In this document: positions 18,625-28,030 of the stretch, in pieces | Position numbering within the stretch: position 1 is the stretch's first letter | Layout of the letters: every line of letters starts with the position of its first letter | Source: Vibrio qingdaonensis | GTDB taxonomy: Bacteria; Pseudomonadota; Gammaproteobacteria; Enterobacterales; Vibrionaceae | Direction of reading: 5' to 3' | Length of the DNA stretch: 64,000 nt | NCBI RefSeq assembly: GCF_026191675.1 | Contig: NZ_JAKRRY010000017.1 | Coordinates: 1-64,000, forward strand | Translations under genes and position numbers: made by a program | The notes under the pieces: model-generated | Told to the model about the DNA's origin: nothing | The model's input: only the letters and a program-made list of their open reading frames with translations | The model's database searches: none

Positions 18625-20016
18625 TTATAATGAGTTCAAAAACGCAATCAACGCCTGACGCTCTTTACCACTTAGTGCCAAGAAATTCTGCTGTGTTGCT
18701 TTTGCTTCACCACCATGCCACACAATGGCTTCGGTTAAGTTTCTTGCTCGCCCGTCATGAAGAAAATACGTGTGCCCATTTACTTCTTCGGTATAACCAA
18801 TACCCCATAACGGCGGCGTTCGCCACTCTTGACCTGTCGCGGCATATTCAGGACGATTATCCGCTAACCCTTCCCCCATATCATGCAACAACATATCGGT
18901 ATAAGGATGAATCCTTTGCGCCGATAATGCGGGTAAGTTATTTCGAGTACCAGTTTGAATATTGGTTCGATGACAACTCTCACAACCAACTTGAGTAAAG
19001 AGAGTTTGCCCTTCAATCACTTGTGGATCTTGAGTATTTCTGCGGCTTGGTACGGCTAAATGTTGACTATAAAATTCAACAAAGTTTAGAATTTTGTCGC
19101 TCACTTCTGGTGTTCCGCCACTCACTCCATCATGGCAAACATCTTGCTGTGACGAACAGTTTTCGGAGGTAAATAGCGTACTTGTAAGACCAAGGTCTCC
19201 TTGAAATGCAGCGGCATTCTGCTGCATCAAATTTGGTTGCCCAGCCTTCCAACCAAAACGACCTAGTGCCATTTTTTGTGTCCGCACATCAAGGACATAA
19301 TTAGGTTTACCTGAAACCGTCGAACCATCTTTAGCTTGTTGTTTTGCCATTTCTAGAATTGTTGATTCAGGTATGGATTCCAACAACCCAAGGCCAATCA
19401 TAGGTGGTGCCACTCTTGCAGACATCATCACGTCTGGATGCATATCGCCATAAGCTAACTCGACAATCTTTAAGTTTGGTTTACGGAGAAGAACCGTCGT
19501 TCCATCGTTAAATTGAACAGGGAACTCGCTGTACGTAATGTTTATCTGGCCTTCTGGCGTCATGTTAGGCAAAGCGAAATCTTGCAGCTGACCACCATAT
19601 GTGGGCTCTGGGATTACCCCTGAGCGCTTAATTTGACTTTTCTGTGCTTCTGTTTTGGCGGGTATACTTAACCGTACCAACATTGAAACTGCATGCCGAT
19701 CATTTGCCTCAGGTGGATGCCCTCTTCCATCTTTAATGTGGCAGTTTTGACAACCATTGGTATTAAATAGTGGACCAAGGCCATCTCTTGCATCGGTTGA
19801 TGCGGGCGCTTGAACCCAAGGGTTCCGGAAGAAACTGTTTCCCACGCTAAAATCCAACCGCTTACTCATCGGTAGGTTTGCCGCGGGAAGAGAAAACGCG
19901 TTAGCACCTTGCTTATTAACGGTCGTTTTACCACCAGAATACTTGCTAATTGGCTGCTCGGCATAGCTCAATAAAGACATCATGGCAAAGGTGGTGGGCA
20001 ATAATATTTTCAACAT
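18625..20016 (-). CDS. Di-heme oxidoreductase family protein (DUF1111)
   Basis: Periplasmic c-type cytochrome-like protein of 463 aa with an N-terminal signal peptide (ending SLLSYA near residue 19). Two heme-attachment motifs are visible, CQNCH (about residue 94) and CESCH (about 343), giving a di-heme arrangement related to MauG/cytochrome c peroxidases. Other landmarks are FRNPWVQAPASTDARDGLGP and a C-terminal HDGRARNLTEAIVWHGGEA. Genes of this family usually accompany imelysin genes in Fur-controlled clusters, as here. Whether it oxidises ferrous iron is not shown. Confidence 0.88.
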   Translation of the reverse strand: MLKILLPTTFAMMSLLSYAEQPISKYSGGKTTVNKQGANAFSLPAANLPMSKRLDFSVGNSFFRNPWVQAPASTDARDGLGPLFNTNGCQNCHIKDGRGHPPEANDRHAVSMLVRLSIPAKTEAQKSQIKRSGVIPEPTYGGQLQDFALPNMTPEGQINITYSEFPVQFNDGTTVLLRKPNLKIVELAYGDMHPDVMMSARVAPPMIGLGLLESIPESTILEMAKQQAKDGSTVSGKPNYVLDVRTQKMALGRFGWKAGQPNLMQQNAAAFQGDLGLTSTLFTSENCSSQQDVCHDGVSGGTPEVSDKILNFVEFYSQHLAVPSRRNTQDPQVIEGQTLFTQVGCESCHRTNIQTGTRNNLPALSAQRIHPYTDMLLHDMGEGLADNRPEYAATGQEWRTPPLWGIGYTEEVNGHTYFLHDGRARNLTEAIVWHGGEAKATQQNFLALSGKERQALIAFLNSL

Positions 20017-20042
20017 TCAACACTCACTCATATCTGATCAAC

Positions 20043-20067
20043 AAAGGGGGTTCATCCCCCCTTTTTT
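20043..20067. terminator. Hairpin between irpA and the di-heme gene
   Basis: AAAGGGGG, a five-base loop, then CCCCCTTTTTT. The T run is good on the plus strand and weak on the minus strand. On the minus strand it lies between irpA and the rest of the cluster, so it may attenuate read-through and make IrpA the most abundant product. Confidence 0.6.
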
Positions 20068-20105
20068 ATTATTATCTGTGAAACACTAACGAGAACTTAG
20101 AGAGA

Positions 20106-21365
20106 CTAAAAGTCATGATCTGCCGTATCAGGATTTAAGCTTGTGATGCCAATAATTCCAGCTGCACGCTCAATAGAACCGGTCTGCGCGACTAGCGCGA
20201 CGATCGTATCGTTGACCAATTTATTACCTTGAGGGTTGTTTGATGCGATAAGCTGATCAAAATGTTGGTTATCGTTTTCAGCAGAAGAAACCAGTTGACC
20301 AACTTGAGCACGAGTCACGTCGAACTGCTTTTGAATTTCTTTCGCGGCCATCTTATCTTTTTGTGCAACAAGATCCGCGATGCTTGGACCGACAACTAAA
20401 GTCCCATTGGTACGTACATACGTTCCGGTATACACGTTGTAGATACCTTGCTCATTGTAGTAATGTGAGTTGTGAGTATTATCCGAGAAGCAATCGTGCT
20501 CATCTTCAGTCGAGTTTGCTTCTAATGCCACTTTCATACGCTCTCCTGCCAGTTCACCCAGCGATAACGAGCCCATACCGAACAACATTTTTCTCACGCC
20601 GTTAACTGGTTTATCTGCCAACAGCGTCGCGCGGTAATTATTTTTCTCTGAATCCGACCACTGTTTTTCCATCCATGCCAAATCTTGAATTAACAAGCTA
20701 GACGCCGCCTGTAAATACTCAGCACGTCGCGCACAATTGCCGTTGCTACAGCCTTCACCCACTACATAATCCGTGTAAGGACGCTCGCCAGCACCCGCAT
20801 TTGTGCCGTTAAGATCTTGTCCCCACAACAAAAACTCAATGGCATGATAACCCGAAGCAACATTCGCTTCTGAGCCACCGACTTCGTTCAAATCGGCAAT
20901 CAATGCCGGTGTAATCGCTTTAGTATCGAGCGTGTTTGCACCGATTGTTAGGCTTTCATTCGCCACAATATTGGCTTGCGCACCATCATTACCTAATTCG
21001 TATTGGTAGTCTGAGCTAACATAATCAATCAGACCTTCATCCAGCGGCCAAGCGTTAAGTTGCCCTTCCCAGTCATCAACGACGGCATTACCAAATCGAA
21101 ATACTTCCGTTTGTTGATAAGGTACGCGAGAGGCGATCCATGCTTGTTTTACGTCAGACAAGCCTTTTTCTGAAGGGTTGGCTAGAAAAGTGTTAATAGA
21201 GGTGTCTAACGATTTAGCCGTAATGACGGCATCGGAGAAAACGGCGTGGGCTAAATCGGCGTAATGTTCGACGACTTGTTGTTGCGAAACTGCCGATAAC
21301 GCAGTCGTTGAAGTCAGTACTAGAGAGGCAGCCACTGCACTCTTCACAAAAGTGGTTACATTCAT
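20106..21365 (-). CDS. irpA: Imelysin-family iron-regulated protein, IrpA-like
   Basis: Exported protein of 419 aa from the ATG at 21365 (AAGGATG upstream), with a signal peptide ending TSTTALSA. The imelysin signature GYHAIEFLLWG (GxHxxE) is intact. A second landmark is APVRQ-type LNAWPLDEGLIDYV. Cys-containing segment VVGEGCSNGNCARRAEYLQA is typical of the longer IrpA/imelysin group. Imelysins are surface or periplasmic proteins tied to iron uptake. A well-matched Fur box lies about 40 bases upstream, supporting iron repression. It is the first gene of the cluster irpA, DUF1111, imelysin, DUF1513. Confidence 0.9.
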   Translation of the reverse strand: MNVTTFVKSAVAASLVLTSTTALSAVSQQQVVEHYADLAHAVFSDAVITAKSLDTSINTFLANPSEKGLSDVKQAWIASRVPYQQTEVFRFGNAVVDDWEGQLNAWPLDEGLIDYVSSDYQYELGNDGAQANIVANESLTIGANTLDTKAITPALIADLNEVGGSEANVASGYHAIEFLLWGQDLNGTNAGAGERPYTDYVVGEGCSNGNCARRAEYLQAASSLLIQDLAWMEKQWSDSEKNNYRATLLADKPVNGVRKMLFGMGSLSLGELAGERMKVALEANSTEDEHDCFSDNTHNSHYYNEQGIYNVYTGTYVRTNGTLVVGPSIADLVAQKDKMAAKEIQKQFDVTRAQVGQLVSSAENDNQHFDQLIASNNPQGNKLVNDTIVALVAQTGSIERAAGIIGITSLNPDTADHDF

Positions 21366-21403
21366 TGAAGCATCCTTGTTGAGCATAATTATTATTGTGT
21401 AGT

Positions 21404-21422
21404 GCGAATTATTATCATTAAC
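21404..21422 (-). promoter_or_regulatory. Fur box upstream of irpA
   Basis: On the minus strand GTTAATGATAATAATTCGC matches the 19-base Fur consensus at 15 positions by my count. It ends 39 bases before the irpA ATG, the usual place for repression by Fur with ferrous iron. Confidence 0.8.
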
Positions 21423-21474
21423 ACTATCAATGGGCAATAATACTCAGTTACAATTTATTTTCAATGACTAATAC

Positions 21475-21500
21475 AAAAAAACCCCACTTTCGTGAGGTTT
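21475..21500 (-). terminator. Terminator after ribA
   Basis: On the minus strand AACCTCAC pairs with GTGGGGTT (one G-T pair) around a four-base loop, followed by a T run. It is about 25 bases after the ribA stop. Confidence 0.88.
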
Positions 21501-21523
21501 CTTAACAAATTAAAAACGCATGG

Positions 21524-22120
21524 TCAGAATTTCAGATTGTGCTTACCATGAGACACTTTCGCTTTTAAGTAACTTTCGTTACCGTCTTTTACATGAGCGT
21601 TTGTGTTCACGACCTCTTTAATAGTGATGCCATGCTCTTGAAGCTCACGGACTTTCTTCGGATTATTCGTGACCAATTTAATCGCATCCATACCCAGCGC
21701 TTGTAGCATTTGCGCTGCTTCAGAAAAGTCTCGAAGATCATCGCCAAAACCTAGATGATTATTGGCTTCATAGGTATTCATACCTTCCGACTGCAGCTTA
21801 TAGGCATCAAGCTTATTATATAAACCAATACCTCGCCCTTCTTGGCGTAGATATAGAATAATGCCGCCTTCAGCACCCATTTTTTGTATGGTTTCTTCCA
21901 ACTGCTCTCCACAATCGCAACGAGATGAGTGGAAGACATCGCCAGTTAAACATTCCGAGTGCATTCTCACCAAAGGGATATCTTGTTGCTGATCAACGCG
22001 CTTAAAGATTAGCGCAACGTGCTCTTTGTCTGTGCTAAGTCCACGAAAGGAAAGCATCTCAGCTTGGATATCACTATTAAGTCCAACTTTTAATTCTATT
22101 CTGGCTCGTACTTCCGCCAT
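21524..22120 (-). CDS. ribA: GTP cyclohydrolase II
   Basis: Cytoplasmic enzyme of 198 aa that opens GTP to the first riboflavin precursor, releasing formate and pyrophosphate. The zinc-binding cysteines are in [20 protein letters not shown]. The nucleotide-binding and catalytic run [20 protein letters not shown] and the C-terminal [17 protein letters not shown] are intact. Length agrees with E. coli RibA (196 aa). The ATG at 22120 is preceded by GAGAGAAG; a GTG at 22132 is possible but has no better site. It is a single gene with its own terminator, adjacent to the iron cluster as in other vibrios. Confidence 0.97.
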   Translation of the reverse strand: MAEVRARIELKVGLNSDIQAEMLSFRGLSTDKEHVALIFKRVDQQQDIPLVRMHSECLTGDVFHSSRCDCGEQLEETIQKMGAEGGIILYLRQEGRGIGLYNKLDAYKLQSEGMNTYEANNHLGFGDDLRDFSEAAQMLQALGMDAIKLVTNNPKKVRELQEHGITIKEVVNTNAHVKDGNESYLKAKVSHGKHNLKF

Positions 22121-22231
22121 AACTTCTCTCACTTGATTTTTTAGGCCAATATCAATGTCGTCTTAGCCAGTTCACACTACACTCTACCCTTGACTATGGG
22201 GGTTGGTCACTGAGTTTTCAATGATAACTTT

Positions 22232-22251
22232 ATTATAACAGTTGTTATAAT
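22232..22251. promoter_or_regulatory. AT-rich palindrome upstream of ribA
   Basis: ATTATAAC, four bases, GTTATAAT: a perfect eight-base inverted repeat about 110-130 bases upstream of the ribA start. It could be an operator or simply part of an AT-rich promoter. No protein can be assigned. Confidence 0.4.
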
Positions 22252-22277
22252 ATAACAATCCGTAGTGTGAAGACACT

Positions 22278-22306
22278 AAAAAACCCTAAGTGCTTCCACC
22301 TAGGGT
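22278..22306 (-). terminator. Terminator after the small gene at 22404
   Basis: On the minus strand ACCCTAGGTG pairs with CACTTAGGGT (one G-T pair) around GAAG, followed by a T-rich run. It is about 100 bases after the stop of the 62-aa gene and is the nearest strong terminator for it. Confidence 0.75.
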
Positions 22307-22403
22307 TATAACAATGTGACCTGTTTGATCGTGTCGTCTAATGGTTGAATTATCGCTTTAACAATGAAATCGCAGTCATTAAATTGAGCGAAAGCGGTGA
22401 GCT

Positions 22404-22592
22404 TTATGCCTGCGTCTGTTTCCAAACTGCCAATTGAATCCAAACATTTTCAAGCTCGGCTAGTTCGTCTTGAGTTAAAATAGAAAGGGTTTTAAAGCCA
22501 TTTGCTGCTTTCGGTTCCTGATACGACTTTAGGTGAGCGTAAAAGTCCTTTTTTAACTGGTTAATTGCTGCTTCCACTGCGTTATCCACCAT
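22404..22592 (-). CDS. Small conserved hypothetical protein, 62 aa
   Basis: Short acidic, helical protein with KDFYAHLKSYQEPKAANGFK and ILTQDELAELENVWIQLAVW. It has no signal peptide and no membrane segment. The composition looks like a real protein and there is a terminator downstream, but the ribosome site before the ATG is weak. I do not recognise a function. Its place between ribA and the WbuC gene is the only context. Confidence 0.6.
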   Translation of the reverse strand: MVDNAVEAAINQLKKDFYAHLKSYQEPKAANGFKTLSILTQDELAELENVWIQLAVWKQTQA

Positions 22593-22802
22593 CGTAACTG
22601 GTTAATCTGTAATCATAAAATGATAATAGCATCATGACGTTTTCGTACACTTTAATTCGATCAAACTGGAATCATAATCACACTTTGGTGCCACTAGGTT
22701 AGAATCGATTTAAATAGAAACATGACAATGTAAATTTTGTTGCTGCACATTTTGTTCAAAGCTTTAGAATACGCGGTATAGTTCACTTTACAGAGCCTCG
22801 CA

Positions 22803-23279
22803 ATGTTAAAAATAATCAGTAATCAAGACTTTGATACGTTTTCAAACAACGCAAAATTAGCACCTCGCCAGCGCAGCCACCATAATTTACACGAGCAACT
22901 AGACGCGAACGTACAGCGTTTATTCATATCAACAGAACCCGATACCTATATGCGACCACATCGCCATAGTGAATCCCATAAATGGGAATTGTTCTTGGTG
23001 CTAAAAGGTCAGCTTGATTTGTTGATTTTTAACGACGAAGGCCAGTTAACTCAGCGTCATAGCCTTTCTCCTGATACTAACCGTGCGATTGAAATTCCGC
23101 CAGGTACATGGCATGGCTATGCTTGTATGAGTGAAGGCACGGTTGGGTTAGAAATCAAGGAAGGGGCTTACCTTCCAACACAACCGCAAGACTTTGCTTC
23201 TTGGTCACCAGCAGAAGGCGAAGATGGGGCAGACGCGTATCGTGACTGGATGAGAACCGCTCAACCTATTTCAGAGTAG
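22803..23279 (+). CDS. WbuC-family cupin metalloprotein
   Basis: Protein of 158 aa with a single cupin barrel. Metal ligands appear in RPHRHSESHKWELFLVLKG (two His and a Glu) and in EIPPGTWHGYACMSEGTVGLE. WbuC-type cupins are found near O-antigen loci and also alone, as here; the reaction is unknown. The C-terminal FASWSPAEGEDGADAYRDWM is typical of the family. The start is the first ATG. No operon partner. Confidence 0.85.
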   Translation: MLKIISNQDFDTFSNNAKLAPRQRSHHNLHEQLDANVQRLFISTEPDTYMRPHRHSESHKWELFLVLKGQLDLLIFNDEGQLTQRHSLSPDTNRAIEIPPGTWHGYACMSEGTVGLEIKEGAYLPTQPQDFASWSPAEGEDGADAYRDWMRTAQPISE

Positions 23280-23333
23280 TATTCATTTAAGCCTCAATAA
23301 CGTGGCCAATATATTCAGCTTGTTAAGCATCAA

Positions 23334-23363
23334 TGCTATGATTCTCTCTAAAGAGTCATAGCA
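23334..23363 (+). other. Hairpin after WbuC gene
   Basis: TGCTATGA pairs with TCATAGCA, with an inner CTCT/AGAG stem. It lies 55 bases past the WbuC stop, and no T run follows. It is a possible Rho-dependent end, mRNA-stability element or simple structural repeat. Confidence 0.45.
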
Positions 23364-23539
23364 TATCTCCCTATTGTAGCCATGTCTTGTTGCCTGCTAT
23401 ACCACTTTTTCTATAGCCAACGATTGATTCAGCTCGCATAAAAAGACATCTCTCAGTGATATCAAATTCACTTTCTGCTGGTATCCCAGACAGATATGTT
23501 GATAATACCCCCTTGCCCTATGACCACTAAGGATCGCTC

Positions 23540-24916
23540 TTGAACAGTTCCACTTTCTCTACCTTAAATCTATCCCCTTCTTTATTAAGCAATTTGGAAG
23601 GACTTGGCTTTACTAACATGACGGAAATTCAAGCACAATCGCTGCCTCTGATTCTTGATGGTAAAGACGTTATCGGTCAGGGAAAAACCGGTTCAGGTAA
23701 AACAGCTGCATTTGGTCTTGGATTACTCTCTAACCTGCGCGTTAAACGCTTTCGAGTGCAATCACTCGTGCTGTGCCCTACTCGTGAGCTTGCAGACCAA
23801 GTTGCAAAAGAAATACGTAACCTTGCTCGTTCTATTCACAACATTAAGGTACTGACCTTATGTGGTGGTACGCCTATGGGCCCTCAAATCGGTTCACTGG
23901 AGCACGGCGCGCACATCCTAGTAGGCACACCTGGTCGTATTCTTGACCACTTAGAAAGAGGCCGAATTGACCTAAGCGAATTAAACACTCTAGTACTAGA
24001 TGAAGCCGATCGCATGCTGGATATGGGCTTCCAGGACGCATTAGACGCGATTATTAGCGAAGTACCAAAAGAGCGTCAAACCTTGCTCTTTAGCGCAACG
24101 TTCCCTAAGCAAATTGAAGCGATTGCTTCTCGCATCATGAATAAACCAGAAGTGGTTAAAGTTGAAAGTAAGCATGATCACAGCAGTATCCAACAGTTCT
24201 TCTACAAATTAGATTCGCATGAAGACCGAGATAATGCATTAGAGAACTTGCTACTGACTCACCAACCTGAGTCCGCTGTTGTATTCTGTAACACTAAGAA
24301 AGAAGTTCAAAATGTTGCCGATGAGCTTCATCACCGCGGCTTTAGCGTCATTGACCTTCATGGCGACTTAGAGCAAAAAGAACGCGACCGCGCATTGGTT
24401 CAGTTTGCGAACAAAAGTGTTACCGTCCTAGTAGCAACGGATGTTGCTGCGCGTGGACTCGATGTCGATAACCTCGATGCCGTGTTTAACTATGAATTGT
24501 CACGAGACCCAGAAGTCCATGTTCACCGTATTGGCCGTACTGGCCGAGCTGGTAACAAAGGGCTTGCGTTTAGCTTCTTTAGCAGCAATGAAATGCATCG
24601 TGTGGCACTCATCGATGAATATCTTGATATGCCGATTGAGCCTAGTCAATTACCAGCACAATCATCAAATCAACCTTATCAGGCAAAAATGGTCACGATC
24701 CAAGTATCTGGTGGTAAAAAGCAAAAGCTACGTCCAGGTGATATTCTTGGTGCGCTAACGGGCGACAAAACCATTCAAGGTGCACAGATTGGTAAAATCA
24801 ACATGTTCCCTATGGCGTCATTTGTTGCGGTTGAGAAAAAGATTGCTAAAAAAGCACACGGTAAGATTGAGAACGGCAAAATGAAAGGCCGCAGTTTTAG
24901 AGCTCGTATCCTGTAA
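23540..24916 (+). CDS. dbpA: ATP-dependent RNA helicase DbpA
   Basis: DEAD-box helicase of 458 aa that acts in large-subunit ribosome assembly through 23S rRNA hairpin 92. All core motifs are visible: Q motif (EIQAQSLPLILDGKD), Walker A GKTGSGKTAA, DEAD in VLDEADRMLDMGF, SAT in LLFSATFP, and HRIGRTGRAGNKG. The C-terminal 75 residues (VTIQVSGGKKQKLRPGDILG and following) are the DbpA RNA-binding domain. The start is TTG at 23540, with AAGGAT upstream; the next in-frame ATG would remove the Q-motif lead-in, and the protein then aligns naturally (FSTLNL) with E. coli DbpA. Confidence 0.95.
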   Translation: MNSSTFSTLNLSPSLLSNLEGLGFTNMTEIQAQSLPLILDGKDVIGQGKTGSGKTAAFGLGLLSNLRVKRFRVQSLVLCPTRELADQVAKEIRNLARSIHNIKVLTLCGGTPMGPQIGSLEHGAHILVGTPGRILDHLERGRIDLSELNTLVLDEADRMLDMGFQDALDAIISEVPKERQTLLFSATFPKQIEAIASRIMNKPEVVKVESKHDHSSIQQFFYKLDSHEDRDNALENLLLTHQPESAVVFCNTKKEVQNVADELHHRGFSVIDLHGDLEQKERDRALVQFANKSVTVLVATDVAARGLDVDNLDAVFNYELSRDPEVHVHRIGRTGRAGNKGLAFSFFSSNEMHRVALIDEYLDMPIEPSQLPAQSSNQPYQAKMVTIQVSGGKKQKLRPGDILGALTGDKTIQGAQIGKINMFPMASFVAVEKKIAKKAHGKIENGKMKGRSFRARIL

Positions 24917-24929
24917 CGCGATCCCAGCC

Positions 24930-24962
24930 TCTAGATTAATTGTCATCTACGATTAATCTAGA
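24930..24962. repeat. Perfect 11-base inverted repeat after dbpA
   Basis: TCTAGATTAAT (24930-24940) and ATTAATCTAGA (24952-24962) flank an 11-base spacer just past the dbpA stop. There is no T run, and the true terminator comes later at 25015-25042. The role is unknown. Confidence 0.6.
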
Positions 24963-25014
24963 ACGGCTGTCTTAACTAGATAACTGCATCTAGGCTCCGA
25001 AATAAGATAGACAC

Positions 25015-25042
25015 AAAAAAGCCGAGCATAGCTCGGCTTTTT
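25015..25042. terminator. Bidirectional terminator between dbpA and gyrA
   Basis: AAAAAAGCCGAGC, ATA, GCTCGGCTTTTT: a seven-base GC stem flanked by A and T runs, serving the convergent dbpA and gyrA genes. Confidence 0.93.
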
Positions 25043-25076
25043 CTTATCTTACTTCAGAAGATCTTAGCTTAGAAGA

Positions 25077-27722
25077 TTACTCTTCATCGCCTGCTTCGTC
25101 TTTAGGTTCCGCATCCACTTGTGGCGCTTCCTCTACAGGTGCAGTAGTCGCTGCTGCTTCACCTTCAAGAACTTCTCCTTCAGGTAAGTCAGCTTCTTCT
25201 ACTTCATCAATGCGTTGAAGACCAACCACTGATTCATCATCCGCCGTTCTAATCAGTGTCACACCTTGCGTATTTCGGCCAACTTGGCTTACTTCCGCAA
25301 CGCGTGTACGAACTAACGTACCTGCATCAGTGATCATCATCATTTCGTCGCCAAGTTCAACTTGAACCGCACCAACTACAGGGCCATTTCGCTCTGAAAC
25401 TTTGATAGACACAACGCCTTGAGTTGCTCGACCCTTAGTAGGGTATTCTGCAAGCTCAGTTCGCTTACCGTAACCATTTTTCGTTACCGTTAAAATATCA
25501 CCTTCGTTTGAAGGAACAATCAACGACACGACTTGGTCATCATCAGCGAGCTTCATACCACGAACACCTGCTGCAGTACGTCCCATAGCACGAACTTTAT
25601 CTTCACTAAAGCGAACCACTTTACCCGCTTTAGAGAACAACATGATGTCGCTATCGCCATTGGTAATATCAACGCCAATCAATGAATCATCATCACGCAA
25701 GTTAACAGCAATTAAGCCATTCGAGCGCACGTTAGAGAATTGATCCAACGACGTCTTCTTAACCGTACCGTCGCCCGTCGCCATGAAGATGAACTTCTCT
25801 GGACTAAATTCGCTGACTGGCAGAATAGCAGTAATACGCTCGCCTTCTTCCAATGGAAGTAGGTTAACAATAGGCTTACCACGTGCAGCACGGCTCGCTA
25901 GAGGCAGTTGATACACTTTCAGACGGTACGTTTTACCGCGAGTAGAGAAGCACAAGATGTTGTCATGAGTATTCGCAACAAGCAGACGCTCGATGTAATC
26001 CTCTTCCTTCATCTTAGTGGCGCTCTTACCTTTACCACCACGACGTTGAGCTTCGTAGTCGCTTAGGATTTGATATTTCACATAGCCTTCGTGAGATAGG
26101 GTCACGACCACATCTTCACGAGCAATTAGCTCTTCCATATCAATATCGTGCACAGCGGCAGTAATTTCACTACGACGCGCATCGCCGTAAGTCGCTTGAA
26201 CTAATTCAAGCTCTTCACGAATCACTTCCATCAAGCGCTCTGTGCTACCCAAAATGTGCAGCAATTCAGCAATTTCTTCTAGAAGCGCTTTATATTCATC
26301 AAGAATCTTCTCATGCTCTAGACCGGTTAGACGGTGTAGACGAAGTTCCAGAATCGCTTGTGCTTGTTGCTCTGTTAGGTAGTAAAGACCATCACGGATG
26401 CCGTATTCATCTTCCAGCCAATCAGGACGAGCAGCGTCAGTTCCCGCTCTTTCAAGCATAGAAGCAACATTACCCAACTCCCAACCACGTGCCACAAGAC
26501 CAACTTTCGCTTCCGCTGGCGTTGGTGCGTTACGAATCAGTTCAATGATTTCATCGATGTTCGCTAATGCAAGAGATAAAGCTTCAAGGATATGAGCACG
26601 GTCACGTGCTTTCTTCAGTTCGAAGATAGTACGACGCGTTACGACTTCACGACGGTGATCAACGAAGCACTTCAACATTTCTTTCAGGTTGAAAAGCTGT
26701 GGTTGGCCGTTGTTAAGCGCAACCATGTTGATACCAAATGTCGTTTGCAATTGAGTTTGCGAATAAAGGTTATTAAGAACAACCTCACCCACAGCATCAC
26801 GCTTACATTCGATAACAATGCGCATGCCGTCTTTATCCGACTCATCACGCAGTGCGCTAATGCCTTCTACTTTCTTGTCTTTAACAAGTTCAGCAATTTT
26901 TTCAATCAGACGCGCTTTGTTCACTTGATACGGGATTTCAGTAACGATAATGGTTTCTTTACCATTTTTCTCTACTTCAATATCCGCTTTCGAGCGCATA
27001 TACACTTTACCACGACCCGTTTTGTACGCATCAATGATGCCTTTACGGCCACTGATTAACGCCGCTGTCGGGAAGTCAGGCCCAGGGATGTAATCCATGA
27101 GCTCGTCAATCGTAATCTCTTCATTAGCAATAAAGGCCAAACATCCATCAATCACTTCATTTAAGTTATGTGGTGGAATATTTGTTGCCATACCTACCGC
27201 GATACCAGACGCACCGTTAACCAATAGGTTAGGGATCTTTGTTGGTAATACTGCAGGGATTTGCTCGGTCCCGTCATAGTTGGGAACGTAATCAACCGTC
27301 TCTTTATCAAGGTCTGCCAACAGTTCGCCAGCAATTTTCGACATACGTACTTCGGTGTAACGCATGGCCGCTGCTGAATCACCATCGACCGAGCCAAAGT
27401 TACCTTGGCCATCGACCAGCATGTAACGAAGCGAGAATGGCTGTGCCATACGAACAATCGATTCGTAAACTGCACTATCACCATGTGGGTGATATTTACC
27501 AATAACATCGCCTACTACACGAGCAGATTTTTTGTATGCTTTGTTCCAATCATTGCCTAGCACGTTCATCGCGAATAAAACACGACGGTGCACTGGTTTT
27601 AGGCCATCACGCACGTCAGGAAGAGCACGACCAACGATGACGGACATCGCGTAGTCGAGGTAAGAGCCTCTCAGCTCATCTTCTATATTTACGGGCGTGA
27701 TCTCTTTAGCTAGATCGCTCAT
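25077..27722 (-). CDS. gyrA: DNA gyrase subunit A
   Basis: Type II topoisomerase subunit of 881 aa that cuts and rejoins DNA to introduce negative supercoils with GyrB. The catalytic Tyr122 lies in [12 protein letters not shown]. The C-terminal DNA-wrapping domain has the GyrA box QRRGGKG and repeated beta-pinwheel blades. It ends in an acidic tail rich in Glu and Ala. In the quinolone-resistance region Ser83 is the susceptible residue and position 87 is Glu rather than the Asp of E. coli. It is divergent from ubiG. Confidence 0.98.
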   Translation of the reverse strand: MSDLAKEITPVNIEDELRGSYLDYAMSVIVGRALPDVRDGLKPVHRRVLFAMNVLGNDWNKAYKKSARVVGDVIGKYHPHGDSAVYESIVRMAQPFSLRYMLVDGQGNFGSVDGDSAAAMRYTEVRMSKIAGELLADLDKETVDYVPNYDGTEQIPAVLPTKIPNLLVNGASGIAVGMATNIPPHNLNEVIDGCLAFIANEEITIDELMDYIPGPDFPTAALISGRKGIIDAYKTGRGKVYMRSKADIEVEKNGKETIIVTEIPYQVNKARLIEKIAELVKDKKVEGISALRDESDKDGMRIVIECKRDAVGEVVLNNLYSQTQLQTTFGINMVALNNGQPQLFNLKEMLKCFVDHRREVVTRRTIFELKKARDRAHILEALSLALANIDEIIELIRNAPTPAEAKVGLVARGWELGNVASMLERAGTDAARPDWLEDEYGIRDGLYYLTEQQAQAILELRLHRLTGLEHEKILDEYKALLEEIAELLHILGSTERLMEVIREELELVQATYGDARRSEITAAVHDIDMEELIAREDVVVTLSHEGYVKYQILSDYEAQRRGGKGKSATKMKEEDYIERLLVANTHDNILCFSTRGKTYRLKVYQLPLASRAARGKPIVNLLPLEEGERITAILPVSEFSPEKFIFMATGDGTVKKTSLDQFSNVRSNGLIAVNLRDDDSLIGVDITNGDSDIMLFSKAGKVVRFSEDKVRAMGRTAAGVRGMKLADDDQVVSLIVPSNEGDILTVTKNGYGKRTELAEYPTKGRATQGVVSIKVSERNGPVVGAVQVELGDEMMMITDAGTLVRTRVAEVSQVGRNTQGVTLIRTADDESVVGLQRIDEVEEADLPEGEVLEGEAAATTAPVEEAPQVDAEPKDEAGDEE

Positions 27723-28030
27723 AGAGCTAACATTCCTCTATATATTGATCGTATATTCGATACGTATAAGGTCAGAAAATATAACACAATAATACGTGGT
27801 TCGGCATCACTTTCACGCGGCTTTTATCATGTTGTGACCTTTGTTACGATTCAACTGTCCACTATTTGCACATTTCCAAACCATCACATTGAGAAGTGGT
27901 GCAAAAACCGCCACTATTTGGCTGAAATTTGCCAAGGTAGCCAAAAACACATAAACCCACTTCATGGTATTCGTAGTAAAAAAGATTTGCGGTATACTCG
28001 ACGGAAAATTGGAAATAGGCATTGCTCAGT

